64,000 nt of DNA, from assembly GCA_006383075.2 (NCBI GenBank), contig SMNH02000011.1, forward strand, positions 63,979 through 127,978, written 5' to 3'. The notes beneath the pieces were generated by a model that saw only the letters and a program-made list of their open reading frames with translations, searched no databases and was not told where the DNA came from. The translations under genes and the position numbers were made by a program. Origin of the DNA: Kordia sp. TARA_039_SRF. GTDB lineage: Bacteria > Bacteroidota > Bacteroidia > Flavobacteriales > Flavobacteriaceae. This document shows positions 17,343 to 26,399 of the stretch, piece by piece (the stretch's first letter is position 1; every line of letters begins with the position of its first letter).

Positions 17343-18392
17343 TCACAATTCCCCATTCCGTATCAAATCATGGATTCTTGCGAAAAAGCTAGTTAATGTC
17401 AGATATTCTTCCCAAAGCTTACGATTGGCTTTTTGGATTTCTTCAAATGTTTCTTGAGTCAGATTTCGGTGAAATTCTAACAATCGCTGCTCCATTTCGT
17501 GTTCTTTTCCTTGCGGAATTCTTATGCAATGCTGCGTCCAATCGATGATTCCTTCTAGCGGAAGCAAACAATCTGTGTCAATCAACACAGGAATTCGTCC
17601 TAGAGCCAAAGTTTGGTATAATCGCACAGAAAAGTTTCCAGCACCACGCAAATTAAAAATATAATCGGAATCGTTGATATTCTCATAAAATTCATACGTG
17701 GTTTTATCAATAGAACGATTCTTTCGGATTCCAGCTCGATAGCGTTCTCTGTAAATAATATTCGTCTCGATTTCTGGATGCTTTTCCAAGCGTTTTAAAT
17801 ATTTGTAGCGCATAAACGGCGCAGCGAACCATTGTTGTGGCTCTAACAAACTTTTTCCTAAGCGAAATTTTAGGTTTCGATAGACAATCAATCCGATGTC
17901 TTTCGCGGCTTTGAGCAAATTAGGCGTTGCCTGACCTACAAATCCAATCACAGGCTTGGCTTTTTTTATACGAATTTGATGATTTTTAGGTTCAATATAA
18001 TGTTGCAATGGATCTTTGAAGAATGCTGGAAACGAGATTTGATTTGCAAGTTTTTTACTTTTGTAACCACTATTTCGAAACACGTACACCTCTTTATTTG
18101 TCGGCGTTACACCTTGATCTCCTGAAATGTACGTCAATACTTTTAAGTTTTTTGCATGACATTTTTCGATAAAACGTTCAGCTTCAGCTTCCAAATGGTG
18201 CAAACGATAATAATTCCATGAAAATGGTAATAGCGCCACTTCTCCTTCATCAACATTGTCAACCAATGTATAATATTTTTTTAATTCCAAAAATTGACGT
18301 TGTTCATCAAATAATAAGGCATTAATCAAAGGAAATTTCTCCGCTTTCGGGTATTTTTCTAATAGGTTGATATCTGTGTACGCTTTTAACAT
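17343..18392 (-). CDS. Exostosin-family (GT47-like) glycosyltransferase
   Basis: 349 residues. The C-terminal half carries the exostosin signature: SDYIFNLRGAGNFSVRLYQT at ~240-259 followed by LALGRIPVLIDTDCLLPLEG at ~260-279, where a large-domain nucleotide-sugar pocket is expected. Bacterial relatives are found in O-antigen and capsule loci. It abuts the following GT4 gene with no spacer. Inverting glycosyl transfer is known for the family; the linkage made here is unknown. Confidence 0.8.
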   Translation of the reverse strand: MLKAYTDINLLEKYPKAEKFPLINALLFDEQRQFLELKKYYTLVDNVDEGEVALLPFSWNYYRLHHLEAEAERFIEKCHAKNLKVLTYISGDQGVTPTNKEVYVFRNSGYKSKKLANQISFPAFFKDPLQHYIEPKNHQIRIKKAKPVIGFVGQATPNLLKAAKDIGLIVYRNLKFRLGKSLLEPQQWFAAPFMRYKYLKRLEKHPEIETNIIYRERYRAGIRKNRSIDKTTYEFYENINDSDYIFNLRGAGNFSVRLYQTLALGRIPVLIDTDCLLPLEGIIDWTQHCIRIPQGKEHEMEQRLLEFHRNLTQETFEEIQKANRKLWEEYLTLTSFFARIHDLIRNGEL

Positions 18393-19508
18393 CTACAACA
18401 AAGATTTGATTTCGTTTTCAAAAGTATCTAAGGTAAAGTTTCTACTCCACTCCACCGCTTTTTGTACTTTTTCTTGATAAATATCTTCTGATGGTAACAC
18501 CTTTTCAATTTCAGCAACGGCATTTTCAATAGTTGGTTCTATCAAAATTCCGCGATTTCCCTCATCTAACATATATGGAACACAAGAAATTTTGGTCACA
18601 ATTGGTAAACTTCCCCAAAACATCGCTTCTGCCACCACTTTTGGCCAACCTTCAGATTTGGATGGCAACATCATGAAATGTGCGGTTTTGTGAACTTCTT
18701 TTATGGTTTCGGCAGTGACATTTCCGTGTAATGTTACGTACTTTCCTAACTGTTTTTGCTTGATATAATCTGCTAATTCTTGTCGTTTTACTCCGTCACC
18801 AAACACATCTAATCGCACATTATAGTTGCGTTTGATGAGTTCTTCAATAATTTGAATTGTGAGTAACGGACGTTTTCCAGGCGACAACGAACCTACGAAA
18901 CTAAAGTGAATCGTGTCCTTAAAAGTACGTTTTACAACAGCAGTTTTATCATTGTCTCGATACGTTGCTGTAAAAAACGATTTGATGTTTTTCGTTTGCT
19001 GTTTCCAATCACCATACACCAAAACGTTCATATTTTTCGTGAGAAAGGTGTTGGAAAGTATCTTTTTTTGCAAGCGATAACTTAGTGGTTGTTTACTGTT
19101 TGGATCCCAATTTCCAGCATATTTAGCTGTTTTCGTCTTTTTGGGAAAGAAAATTTGTGCCACGCAACCTATCAATCCGATGTTCCCTGGACAACGCAAG
19201 TGAATATGATCTGCATTTCGCATCGCTGACACAATCTTAAAAAAGATGATTGGCAATACCAAAAGTGCTTGTAAGCTTGACTTCAAACTCAACAAATTAA
19301 ACGCAGGAATCTTTTTGAAATCAATCCTATCGTGTTGATATGCGCTATCAATCGGACGAATTTCTTTATCGTTCAGCAACGGCGCTACAATCGTAACCTT
19401 ATCTACATATTTTAACCACAAGTTCATTTCCTTCACATACGGCGCGTACGCATAGTATTCATCGTTTTTTTGAGCGTGTAAAACGTGTGTGACGATTAGG
19501 AAATTCAT
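18393..19508 (-). CDS. GT4-type glycosyltransferase
   Basis: 371 residues from ATG 19508 (MNFLIVTHVLH); an earlier in-frame start would lie inside the upstream gene. GT-B features include HFSFVGSLSPGKRPLLTIQI near 203-222 and the donor-site region SKSEGWPKVVAEAMFWGSLP near 292-311. It follows the FkbM methyltransferase stop by one base and ends flush with the exostosin gene, so co-translation is likely. Confidence 0.87.
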   Translation of the reverse strand: MNFLIVTHVLHAQKNDEYYAYAPYVKEMNLWLKYVDKVTIVAPLLNDKEIRPIDSAYQHDRIDFKKIPAFNLLSLKSSLQALLVLPIIFFKIVSAMRNADHIHLRCPGNIGLIGCVAQIFFPKKTKTAKYAGNWDPNSKQPLSYRLQKKILSNTFLTKNMNVLVYGDWKQQTKNIKSFFTATYRDNDKTAVVKRTFKDTIHFSFVGSLSPGKRPLLTIQIIEELIKRNYNVRLDVFGDGVKRQELADYIKQKQLGKYVTLHGNVTAETIKEVHKTAHFMMLPSKSEGWPKVVAEAMFWGSLPIVTKISCVPYMLDEGNRGILIEPTIENAVAEIEKVLPSEDIYQEKVQKAVEWSRNFTLDTFENEIKSLL

Positions 19509-19509
19509 A

Positions 19510-20289
19510 TTAGATAACACTGTTTCCGGCAAAGGTTATGACTTCGCCATCTTTATAAAAAACCGTTTTGAACGGATAGTTTTTTGATTTAAAAAAAGTT
19601 TCTACTTTTTTATAGGTTTGTTCGTCATTTACCCAATGATAGCTTGCAATAGCAAAGTTTGGTTTGAATTTTTCCAATACTTCTGTCAAACCATCCATCG
19701 CTTCAATTTCAGCACCTTCAATGTCCATTTTGATAAAATCTAAGCGGTCTAATTTTTCTCTTTGCTGGAAACTATCAATTGTAATAGCATCTTTTAAAAT
19801 TGCGTTGGCATTTTTAGGTTTGTAATGTATAGACGAAGAAACCGTTCCTGCTTCAAAGAATTCGAGTTTAGTATTTTCATTCCAAATTAATTCTTCTTGA
19901 ATTTGAATGTTTTTTACGTCAGGATTCAACGCTATATTCGCCTCCATTTCAACAATATTAATCTTGTCTGGCTCAAATGCAAATACTTTTCCTCGAGAAC
20001 CCACTTTTTTTCCATAGTAAATCGATAAATACGCATGATTTGCGCCTGCATCCATCACCACATCGCCTTTTTTAACCCTATAAAACGTTTCATATCGATT
20101 GATATCTTTCACAACATAATACATCGGAAGTTTGGTTGTGACTTTCGTATTTTCATCAAAAATCGTCACATAATGACCGTTTTTTCGCTTAAATTTTTCT
20201 TTACGAATACGATTAAAATACACTTGTTTGAGTGATTCTTTTAAACCTTTGGTAGGCAAAAGCTTGTATATGTTTTTGAGAAAACTCAT
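19510..20289 (-). CDS. FkbM-family methyltransferase
   Basis: 259 residues with the FkbM pattern: GDVVMDAGANHAYLSIYYG (motif I, ~74-92), VFAFEPDKINIVEMEANI (~100-117), and DFIKMDIEGAEIEAMDGL (~183-200), the family hallmark. It probably O-methylates a sugar hydroxyl in the glycan. It overlaps the upstream GT2 by four bases. Whether it caps chains or decorates repeat units cannot be told. Confidence 0.88.
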   Translation of the reverse strand: MSFLKNIYKLLPTKGLKESLKQVYFNRIRKEKFKRKNGHYVTIFDENTKVTTKLPMYYVVKDINRYETFYRVKKGDVVMDAGANHAYLSIYYGKKVGSRGKVFAFEPDKINIVEMEANIALNPDVKNIQIQEELIWNENTKLEFFEAGTVSSSIHYKPKNANAILKDAITIDSFQQREKLDRLDFIKMDIEGAEIEAMDGLTEVLEKFKPNFAIASYHWVNDEQTYKKVETFFKSKNYPFKTVFYKDGEVITFAGNSVI

Positions 20290-21287
20290 TGTTCAATTCG
20301 GGGTTTTTGAAACCACAACAAAAACCAAGCGGAAAATCTGCCCGCTGCTTCCGTAAATGCTTCCATTTTCTTAGGCTGTGTAAATATATTTGTTAATCTG
20401 AGAAACGCCAAAAACAACGTCGTAAGATTCCATTTTATTCTCGCTTTTAAAGTTGGTTTTGGATATTTTACGCGCCACACGTACCAACCATTTTTCACTA
20501 CCATTTTGCCATATTGATAATGATTTGGACGTCCAGAAGCATCGTGATAATGTTCTAATTGCGCGGCTGTATTAACGTACAATTGTCCAATTTTAGAGAC
20601 TCTTAATGTAAAATCTGTATCTTCATACAATCCGTAACCGTCGAAATAATTGGAGAATTTTAGTTGCGTAAAGATTTCTTTCTTAAACGACGAAACGCCG
20701 CCCATAAAGACTTCCACAGGATATATATTTCCTGACGGCGGCAAAAATCCAACAGCTCTTCCATGCGCAAATGTTGGCATGATACACGGTTTGGTCTCGT
20801 CTAGTAAGCCTAGTTTTTTTCGAAGCCTGTTACGTTGTGATTCGTGTCGAAACCAACCGTCATACACAAAAGAAGTAGCTGTAGACTTTGTGTTTTCTGT
20901 AATTTTTGTCCATGAAATTTCATTAGTAATATAACCGCCAACACCTAAGGCGTTTGGATGAATTGTATAGGTTTCTAGTAGATTTTTAAAGTAATTTTTT
21001 TCTAAAATCGTATCATCATCCAAGAAACAAACAATTTCGCTCGTTTCAGAAACGTTTTTGATGCCGAAATTTCGTTGTCTGGTCAATCCACGATTGGCAT
21101 CATCGACTTTGAAATAGCGTACATTCTCGAACGAATTTTGTGCTAACATTTTCGTTGTTTCTTCATTTCGCGAACCATCTACAATCAATATTTCATTTGG
21201 ATACAAGGTTTGCGTCAAAACCGATTGCAATAGTGTTTGCAAAGGTTTTGGGCGCATGTATGTACAAATGATGAGTGTAAATTTCAT
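20286..21287 (-). CDS. GT2 glycosyltransferase
   Basis: 333 residues, GT-A fold: FTLIICTYMRPKPLQTLLQS opening (3-22), ILIVDGSRNEE (33-43) and a DDD metal motif in VCFLDDDTILEKNY (~85-98). A WYVWRVKYPK segment and a short hydrophobic stretch lie toward the C-terminus. It is an inverting transferase by family. Twenty bases separate it from the upstream GT4; it overlaps the FkbM gene by four. Confidence 0.88.
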   Translation of the reverse strand: MKFTLIICTYMRPKPLQTLLQSVLTQTLYPNEILIVDGSRNEETTKMLAQNSFENVRYFKVDDANRGLTRQRNFGIKNVSETSEIVCFLDDDTILEKNYFKNLLETYTIHPNALGVGGYITNEISWTKITENTKSTATSFVYDGWFRHESQRNRLRKKLGLLDETKPCIMPTFAHGRAVGFLPPSGNIYPVEVFMGGVSSFKKEIFTQLKFSNYFDGYGLYEDTDFTLRVSKIGQLYVNTAAQLEHYHDASGRPNHYQYGKMVVKNGWYVWRVKYPKPTLKARIKWNLTTLFLAFLRLTNIFTQPKKMEAFTEAAGRFSAWFLLWFQKPRIEQ

Positions 21288-21307
21288 GATTTCTTCTAAC
21301 TATTAAA

Positions 21308-22459
21308 TCATTTGTTATTTGGTAACACAGCTTTGTAAGCTTTTATATTTTTCTGTAAAATAGCTCCTAAAATATCAAATTTTTCAATGGCAACTTCTCT
21401 AGCGTTTACGCCAAATTGTTCTCTTTTATCCTTGTTCTCTAGCAATTCAATGATATAATGGGCAAATTCGTCATGATTTTTCGGATTGACCGTATATCCT
21501 GTTTTATTATGAATCATCACTTCTTTAGCCCAACCAATATTGGAAGTAATCAAAGCTTTCCCCGAAGCCATGGCTTCAATCCATGTCATTGGTAAAGCTT
21601 CCGCAAAACTTGGCAATACTATGACAGCTGCTTCAGCCAAGAAATTTTTGACTTTATCATACGGTACTTGCGAAACAAATTTTACTTGCTTTTTGGCCTT
21701 TTCAGATAATAAATTTGTGAATAATGTGATTGTTGATTTTCCCTCAAAGATATCAATAGCATCGCTGCCCAATAGCGTTAGTGTAATTTGAGGTTTTTTT
21801 TCGACTGCAATTGAAAACGTTTTTGCAAGTTCTAAAACTCCTTTTTTGCGAATAATTGTTCCAAAATACAACAAATGATAAGGTTGTACACGATTATTTT
21901 CTAAAGGTTTGAAATCGTTTGTAAAAATACCATTGTGCACTACTGTAAAGTCTTTTTGTTGTCGAAAAAGTATATTAGTCTTTTTAGCGACAAATTCGCT
22001 TACACCAATAATTTTATCTGCTTTGGTATATGCTTTGTATTCTCGGTTATAGTTTGCCTTTTTAATTTTTCTAGCGTCTAAATGGCAGAAATATGTGTCA
22101 CTTCCATGTAAACGCATCACATGCGGGATGGGAAAGTTCATGTTTGCCGAAATACCTGTCCAATCTACCACTTCCAAGACATCAATTTGCTCTTTTTTAA
22201 TGATGTTATTGATGTATTTGTTGATGATGCCTTCGTTTAATTTCCACGTTAATACAGGATATTTTCGCAATTTTATTTTATGAATCGTGATTTTTCCATC
22301 TTGAAATACTTCCTGTTTATCTTGAAAATAGGTAAACACCGTAATTTTCAAACCTTTATCGATTAACGCTTTGAGTAAGTTTTTCGTACTTGTTCCAATG
22401 CCCGCAGCTTTGGGGAGTTTTTCGTGGGGATATTCAGGAAGTAAAAACGCAATATGCAT
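21308..22459 (-). CDS. GT4-type glycosyltransferase
   Basis: 383 residues. The N-terminus IAFLLPEYPHEKLPKAAGIGTSTKNLL has the glycine loop of GT4 enzymes. The donor half shows YHLLYFGTIIRKKGVLELAK (~208-227) and a PSFAEALPMTWIEAMASGKALIT segment (~293-315) with the conserved Glu pair. The start overlaps the previous stop by one base. Specificity unknown. Confidence 0.88.
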   Translation of the reverse strand: MHIAFLLPEYPHEKLPKAAGIGTSTKNLLKALIDKGLKITVFTYFQDKQEVFQDGKITIHKIKLRKYPVLTWKLNEGIINKYINNIIKKEQIDVLEVVDWTGISANMNFPIPHVMRLHGSDTYFCHLDARKIKKANYNREYKAYTKADKIIGVSEFVAKKTNILFRQQKDFTVVHNGIFTNDFKPLENNRVQPYHLLYFGTIIRKKGVLELAKTFSIAVEKKPQITLTLLGSDAIDIFEGKSTITLFTNLLSEKAKKQVKFVSQVPYDKVKNFLAEAAVIVLPSFAEALPMTWIEAMASGKALITSNIGWAKEVMIHNKTGYTVNPKNHDEFAHYIIELLENKDKREQFGVNAREVAIEKFDILGAILQKNIKAYKAVLPNNK

Positions 22460-23859
22460 TAGTTCAACAGATTTTGAAAAGCGTGATACATTCGCTCACT
22501 GACTTTATTCAGCGGATGTTTGGCAATACTTTTTGCCCATTCGAGTCGTTCTGCGCTGTTTTGTTGTTCTAAAGTATCAAAATCCTGTAAAATTTCAAGC
22601 AATTCGGATGATTTTTGTACTTGATATACTGCTTTTGAATGTTTCTCAAAAGTTTTAAAATGTACAAATTGATACAATCGTTCAATATTAAAGTCTTTGT
22701 GTCCGTTTTCCTGACGATAACGACAGTAAAAAGCAGGTTTTCCTAATAAAATCGCATCCAACGCCATCGTGGAACCAATGTTAAAAATCGCACTACTGTA
22801 ATACAATGTACTATATAAAACACCTAAATTAGAGTTTACTGTATAACTTTCCGGCAACGGAAAATCATCATGATTCCATGTTGGAACAACTTCCGTAATC
22901 ACATCTTTGTATTGCGCCAAAACAGGCTTAAATCCTTCGTTGTAATCTGCCGGATTTGCTCGTAAAATCACATGATATTGCTCCGTATTTGTTTGATTAT
23001 GAAGTTTGACAGCTTCCGCTAAATCCTGTAAATACAACGGATCGTCCATTCCGATAGACGTAAAATTTCCTGAAAAACAGAGCAATTTTTTATCGGTTGG
23101 TAAATTGTACGCCTTGTAAAACAACTCTTTTTCAATCAAATAGTCTGATTTTGTGTAAAATGTGAATTGCGGCGTTCCTGTGACGAAAATATTGTTTTCT
23201 TGGACTTCATCAGGATAATACGCAGTCATTTCATCCTTCATATAATCACTCCAAACAAAGTAATAATCAGCTTTGAGCATTTTATTTCCTTTCGGGAGAT
23301 TGTCCCACGAATAAATAAAACTCACTACGGGAATTCCCAAATCGCGCGCCGCCAACACGGGCACTAACGATAAACTAGATACTTGATGCGAACAATAGAC
23401 CAAATCAGGCATGTTGGCGGTTAAATATGCCATACATTCTTGGTAATAATTGGAAGTTCGGGTTTGTTTGAAAAAAGCATTTTCTAGCTTTTGGATTCCT
23501 TTTTTGGAAGCATAAAACTTTGATAAAAAACTAATTAATCCAAATTTTAGCTTTTTCTTGAAATTACTTTTTCCTGGCGAAACTCTGTATAATAGATGTT
23601 TTTTTGTGCTTTGTGTTTTATCATTGTAACGCAGAGTAGATTTTGCCTTTAAATAGCGTAAAAAGTCCGTTTTTCCTTTGTAATCGAAGCTTGGTAATTG
23701 TTGCGTTTGAATGTTTTTTGGAAGTTTTTCCAAGGCAGAAGATTTCACATTGTGCCAAACCAATAGGTCAATGTTTTCGGGAGTTTCAAAGAAATCACTT
23801 GCATAGTGATTTTCAAAACTTTGGTATCCTACAAATATGGAAATTATCTTTTTTCGCAT
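22459..23859 (-). CDS. GT-B-like polysaccharide biosynthesis protein
   Basis: 466 residues, not GT4. It resembles capsule GT-B or glycerophosphotransferase-like proteins: an N-terminal IFVGYQSFENHYASDFFE segment, a central VPVVSFIYSWDNLPKGN motif (~185-201), FVTGTPQFTF (~240), and a donor-type segment SSAIFNIGSTMALDAILLGKP (~355-375). It immediately follows the nonulosonic-acid genes in the transcript and overlaps the asparagine-synthetase-like gene by 16 bases. It is therefore a candidate for the missing CMP-nonulosonate transferase, though no classical sialyltransferase motif was recognised. Alternative: transfer of another phosphate-linked group. Confidence 0.6.
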   Translation of the reverse strand: MRKKIISIFVGYQSFENHYASDFFETPENIDLLVWHNVKSSALEKLPKNIQTQQLPSFDYKGKTDFLRYLKAKSTLRYNDKTQSTKKHLLYRVSPGKSNFKKKLKFGLISFLSKFYASKKGIQKLENAFFKQTRTSNYYQECMAYLTANMPDLVYCSHQVSSLSLVPVLAARDLGIPVVSFIYSWDNLPKGNKMLKADYYFVWSDYMKDEMTAYYPDEVQENNIFVTGTPQFTFYTKSDYLIEKELFYKAYNLPTDKKLLCFSGNFTSIGMDDPLYLQDLAEAVKLHNQTNTEQYHVILRANPADYNEGFKPVLAQYKDVITEVVPTWNHDDFPLPESYTVNSNLGVLYSTLYYSSAIFNIGSTMALDAILLGKPAFYCRYRQENGHKDFNIERLYQFVHFKTFEKHSKAVYQVQKSSELLEILQDFDTLEQQNSAERLEWAKSIAKHPLNKVSERMYHAFQNLLN

Positions 23860-25418
23860 GGAGCAATCGCGTTGTTGATATTGTCCGCAAATATAGCCAT
23901 TGAAAGGACTCTAAAAAGAAAATATACACCACGATTTGGATTTTTTTGCTGCTGTTTGGCTAATTGTAGTACTTTTTCAACCTCAAATACGGTTTTGAGT
24001 GCGTGAATATGTTTGCTGAGCATTTCATACAACTTCTCTCCTATTTCGTTGGAAATGCGATGATTCCAGTCCTGCACAGAAATATCAGATTTTACAGGGT
24101 TTCTAAAAAAGGCTAACAAATCTTGATTGGTATCGTAAATGATTTGTTCATGAATTTGGTCGTGTTGATAGCGTTTTAATGGTAAATTGTGGGTTTGTTT
24201 TATAAAATCCTCATGTAAAAACGGCGTGATTTTATTTCGAAATGCTGATAAAATCTTATGTCGATTCCCAAAATTGCCTGGCAAACGCCCTTTTCTATAA
24301 AAATTGATTAATACTTCAGCATTGGAATTACCATCATAATTCTCTGTGATTTCTGTGGAAATGTTCTCAGGATAGTCTTTTAAAAACGCTTCATAATCCG
24401 CTAAAAAAGATGCTGATAGAAACTCTTTTGGTGTGAGATAGTTGTGTAACGCTTTCGCGAGATTTGAATCTTCAGGAAAAAACATACGAACACATTCGCC
24501 CGCTTCGCCCATGACAAAGCTGTAATCGTGTGGAATTCCTTCATTGACAAATTTGAGCATATCTACATACGAAATCGTTCCCAATCCACCAGAAATGCTA
24601 GCGATTTGATGTGCGTAATGTTCAAATTCTTCTTCATCGCACAACGTGGTGTGATTGTAAGAAACATCTAAATTCACCGCAATTTCTTTTCCTTGAATGA
24701 CATCTGCGGAGTAGACTTCACCAAAATTTCCTGTTTTGATGGTTGCATCATTTTCTTCCACTTGACTTAATAATGTCAAACTATCCTTTCCCGCCGTAGC
24801 GCCAAAAAATAGATTTTCTGTGGCATTTAGGCCGTTTTTTAACGAAAATGATAGTTTTTCGATTGAAAAATCAATTTTTAATGGTTTTTCAGTCTTTTCT
24901 AGATATTCATCAAAAACATGTAATTTTCCACCTTCCAATCGTGAAATGCCTTTATATGGTAAGGGAAATGGTTGTACTTGATAGCCAAATGCGAAATGTG
25001 CTTGTACTCCAACTTTGTCAAACTGTAACGGAACTTGAAACTCTGTAAAGTTTTGAAAATTCAAAAAGAAGTTGAGTTGATTGTTTTTAGTTAAATAAAA
25101 ACTTCCATTGACACCATATAAATCATTTATAATAAATAGTTTATGATTATTTTTATTAATAATAAAAATTTCAAAAACACCGCCAATTTGATTATAAATA
25201 GTTGCCAAGGTTTCTTCAAAATTGACATGCAACTCTTTGATGAAATTCAGTATTTTTTCTTGGGTATGATCGGACGAATACCATACGATTTCAAACAATT
25301 CGCTATCAAATGTAAACAATGAACTTCCTTGCTTTTCTTTTTTGAACAATTGTACATCAAATTTGTTCTTGCTAAAAGAAATATGAAAATTGGTAATGGT
25401 ATGTTTTTTAAATGTCAA
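23844..25418 (-). CDS. Asparagine-synthetase-like ATP-pyrophosphatase protein
   Basis: 524 residues with AsnB-like order. The N-terminal ~170 residues resemble the Ntn glutaminase fold (for example LFIINDLYGVNGSFYLT), but the essential Cys2 is absent (the chain begins MTFKK). The C-terminal part has an altered PP-loop, FFGATAGKDSLTLL at ~205-218, in place of SGGxDS. It therefore probably uses free ammonia or another amine, or has a different activation chemistry. It overlaps neuA by four bases and sits between neuA and a GT, which suggests amidation of the nonulosonic acid carboxylate or another activated sugar acid; that is inference. Confidence 0.65.
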   Translation of the reverse strand: MTFKKHTITNFHISFSKNKFDVQLFKKEKQGSSLFTFDSELFEIVWYSSDHTQEKILNFIKELHVNFEETLATIYNQIGGVFEIFIINKNNHKLFIINDLYGVNGSFYLTKNNQLNFFLNFQNFTEFQVPLQFDKVGVQAHFAFGYQVQPFPLPYKGISRLEGGKLHVFDEYLEKTEKPLKIDFSIEKLSFSLKNGLNATENLFFGATAGKDSLTLLSQVEENDATIKTGNFGEVYSADVIQGKEIAVNLDVSYNHTTLCDEEEFEHYAHQIASISGGLGTISYVDMLKFVNEGIPHDYSFVMGEAGECVRMFFPEDSNLAKALHNYLTPKEFLSASFLADYEAFLKDYPENISTEITENYDGNSNAEVLINFYRKGRLPGNFGNRHKILSAFRNKITPFLHEDFIKQTHNLPLKRYQHDQIHEQIIYDTNQDLLAFFRNPVKSDISVQDWNHRISNEIGEKLYEMLSKHIHALKTVFEVEKVLQLAKQQQKNPNRGVYFLFRVLSMAIFADNINNAIAPCEKR

Positions 25419-26113
25419 AGTGTGAGTGTTTTTGCCAGTTCAGTAGCTTTTTCCCAATCTTCAAGCGTATCGATGTTTACATAGAATTTTTCATCAGACA
25501 CAATATATGCCAACGAGTTTCCATATAAGGAGTTTTCTTCCATCAACACGTTCGTTTTTGTGATGTAAATGCTTCCGTCTCTGTGATAGGCTTTTGGTAA
25601 TTCTTGTCGCCTCGTAATGATGTTTTTTTCTCCCGTAGCAATCTGTAAAATACCGTGTTCATTCGCTTCAAACGTCCAATGCGGATTGTATTGATGCGGC
25701 ACTTCCAACACAGAAACTAATGCGTCTGTCTGCTTTTCTTGAAAGGTTTTCAATGCTTTGTCTAAAAAGCCTTTTGGTCGAAATGGACTTGTTGGTTGTA
25801 ATAAACAAATCGCGTCAAAGTGTTTTCCTTCCCTTTCTAAAAACGAAACTGCGTGTTGCATTACAGGCAATGTTGGCGTTTTGTCTTCCGCCAAGTGTTT
25901 CGGTCTCACAAACGGAACATTTGCGCCAAGCGATTTTGCCAACGTCACAATTTGCTCGTCATCGGTTGTGACTAATACTTCAGCAATATGCTCAGATTCC
26001 AACGCTGCATCAATACTGTATTGAATTAAGGGTTTTCCGTGAAGTATTTTTTTATTCTTCCCCGGAACTCCTTTGCTTCCGCCGCGTGCGGGTATGATTG
26101 CTAAGGTTTTCAT
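25415..26113 (-). CDS. neuA: CMP-nonulosonic acid synthetase (NeuA-type)
   Basis: Activates a nonulosonic acid with CTP to form the CMP-sugar donor. 232 residues with the family P-loop LAIIPARGGSKGVPGKNKK (4-22), LLQPTSPFRPKG (~107-118) and a late YVNIDTLEDWEKA segment (~215-227) that bears the metal-binding Asp pair region. The length is close to that of bacterial NeuA enzymes without the extra esterase domain. The start at ATG 26113 is in the A-rich leader of a composite repeat; it overlaps the AsnB-like gene by four bases. Confidence 0.88.
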   Translation of the reverse strand: MKTLAIIPARGGSKGVPGKNKKILHGKPLIQYSIDAALESEHIAEVLVTTDDEQIVTLAKSLGANVPFVRPKHLAEDKTPTLPVMQHAVSFLEREGKHFDAICLLQPTSPFRPKGFLDKALKTFQEKQTDALVSVLEVPHQYNPHWTFEANEHGILQIATGEKNIITRRQELPKAYHRDGSIYITKTNVLMEENSLYGNSLAYIVSDEKFYVNIDTLEDWEKATELAKTLTL

Positions 26114-26399
26114 TTTTTTAGGTGTTGGGTTTTAGGTGTTGGGTCGCTTCGCTTTTTGGTTGTTTGTTTTTTTTATCTGTTGATTCGTCAATTTGTTAAT
26201 TTCACTCTTAACTCTTAACTCTCAATTCTAAAATAATACTATTTTCAGACCGTCAGTTCGAGTGGCGAATCGAAGATTCGTTGTATCGAGAACAGCTTTG
26301 AATTTCCTAGTGGTTCTCGATACAAATTTGCTTCGCAAATTCACTTGAACTGACGCTTGGAATAATTCAAAATTTAAAATCACGTATTCATCATTCAAA
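26114..26399. repeat. Composite intergenic repeat B
   Basis: The order matches repeat A without the 7-bp arrays: GGTGTTGGGT tracts, TTCGCTTTTTGG and GATTCGTCAATTTGT simple sequence, ACTCTTAACTCTTAACTC, then a palindrome at 26250-26356 whose outer arms are CGTCAGTTCGAGTG and CACTTGAACTGACG. The inner parts hold AATCGAAGATT and AATTTGCTTCGCAAATT. It separates neuC from neuA. Confidence 0.8.
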
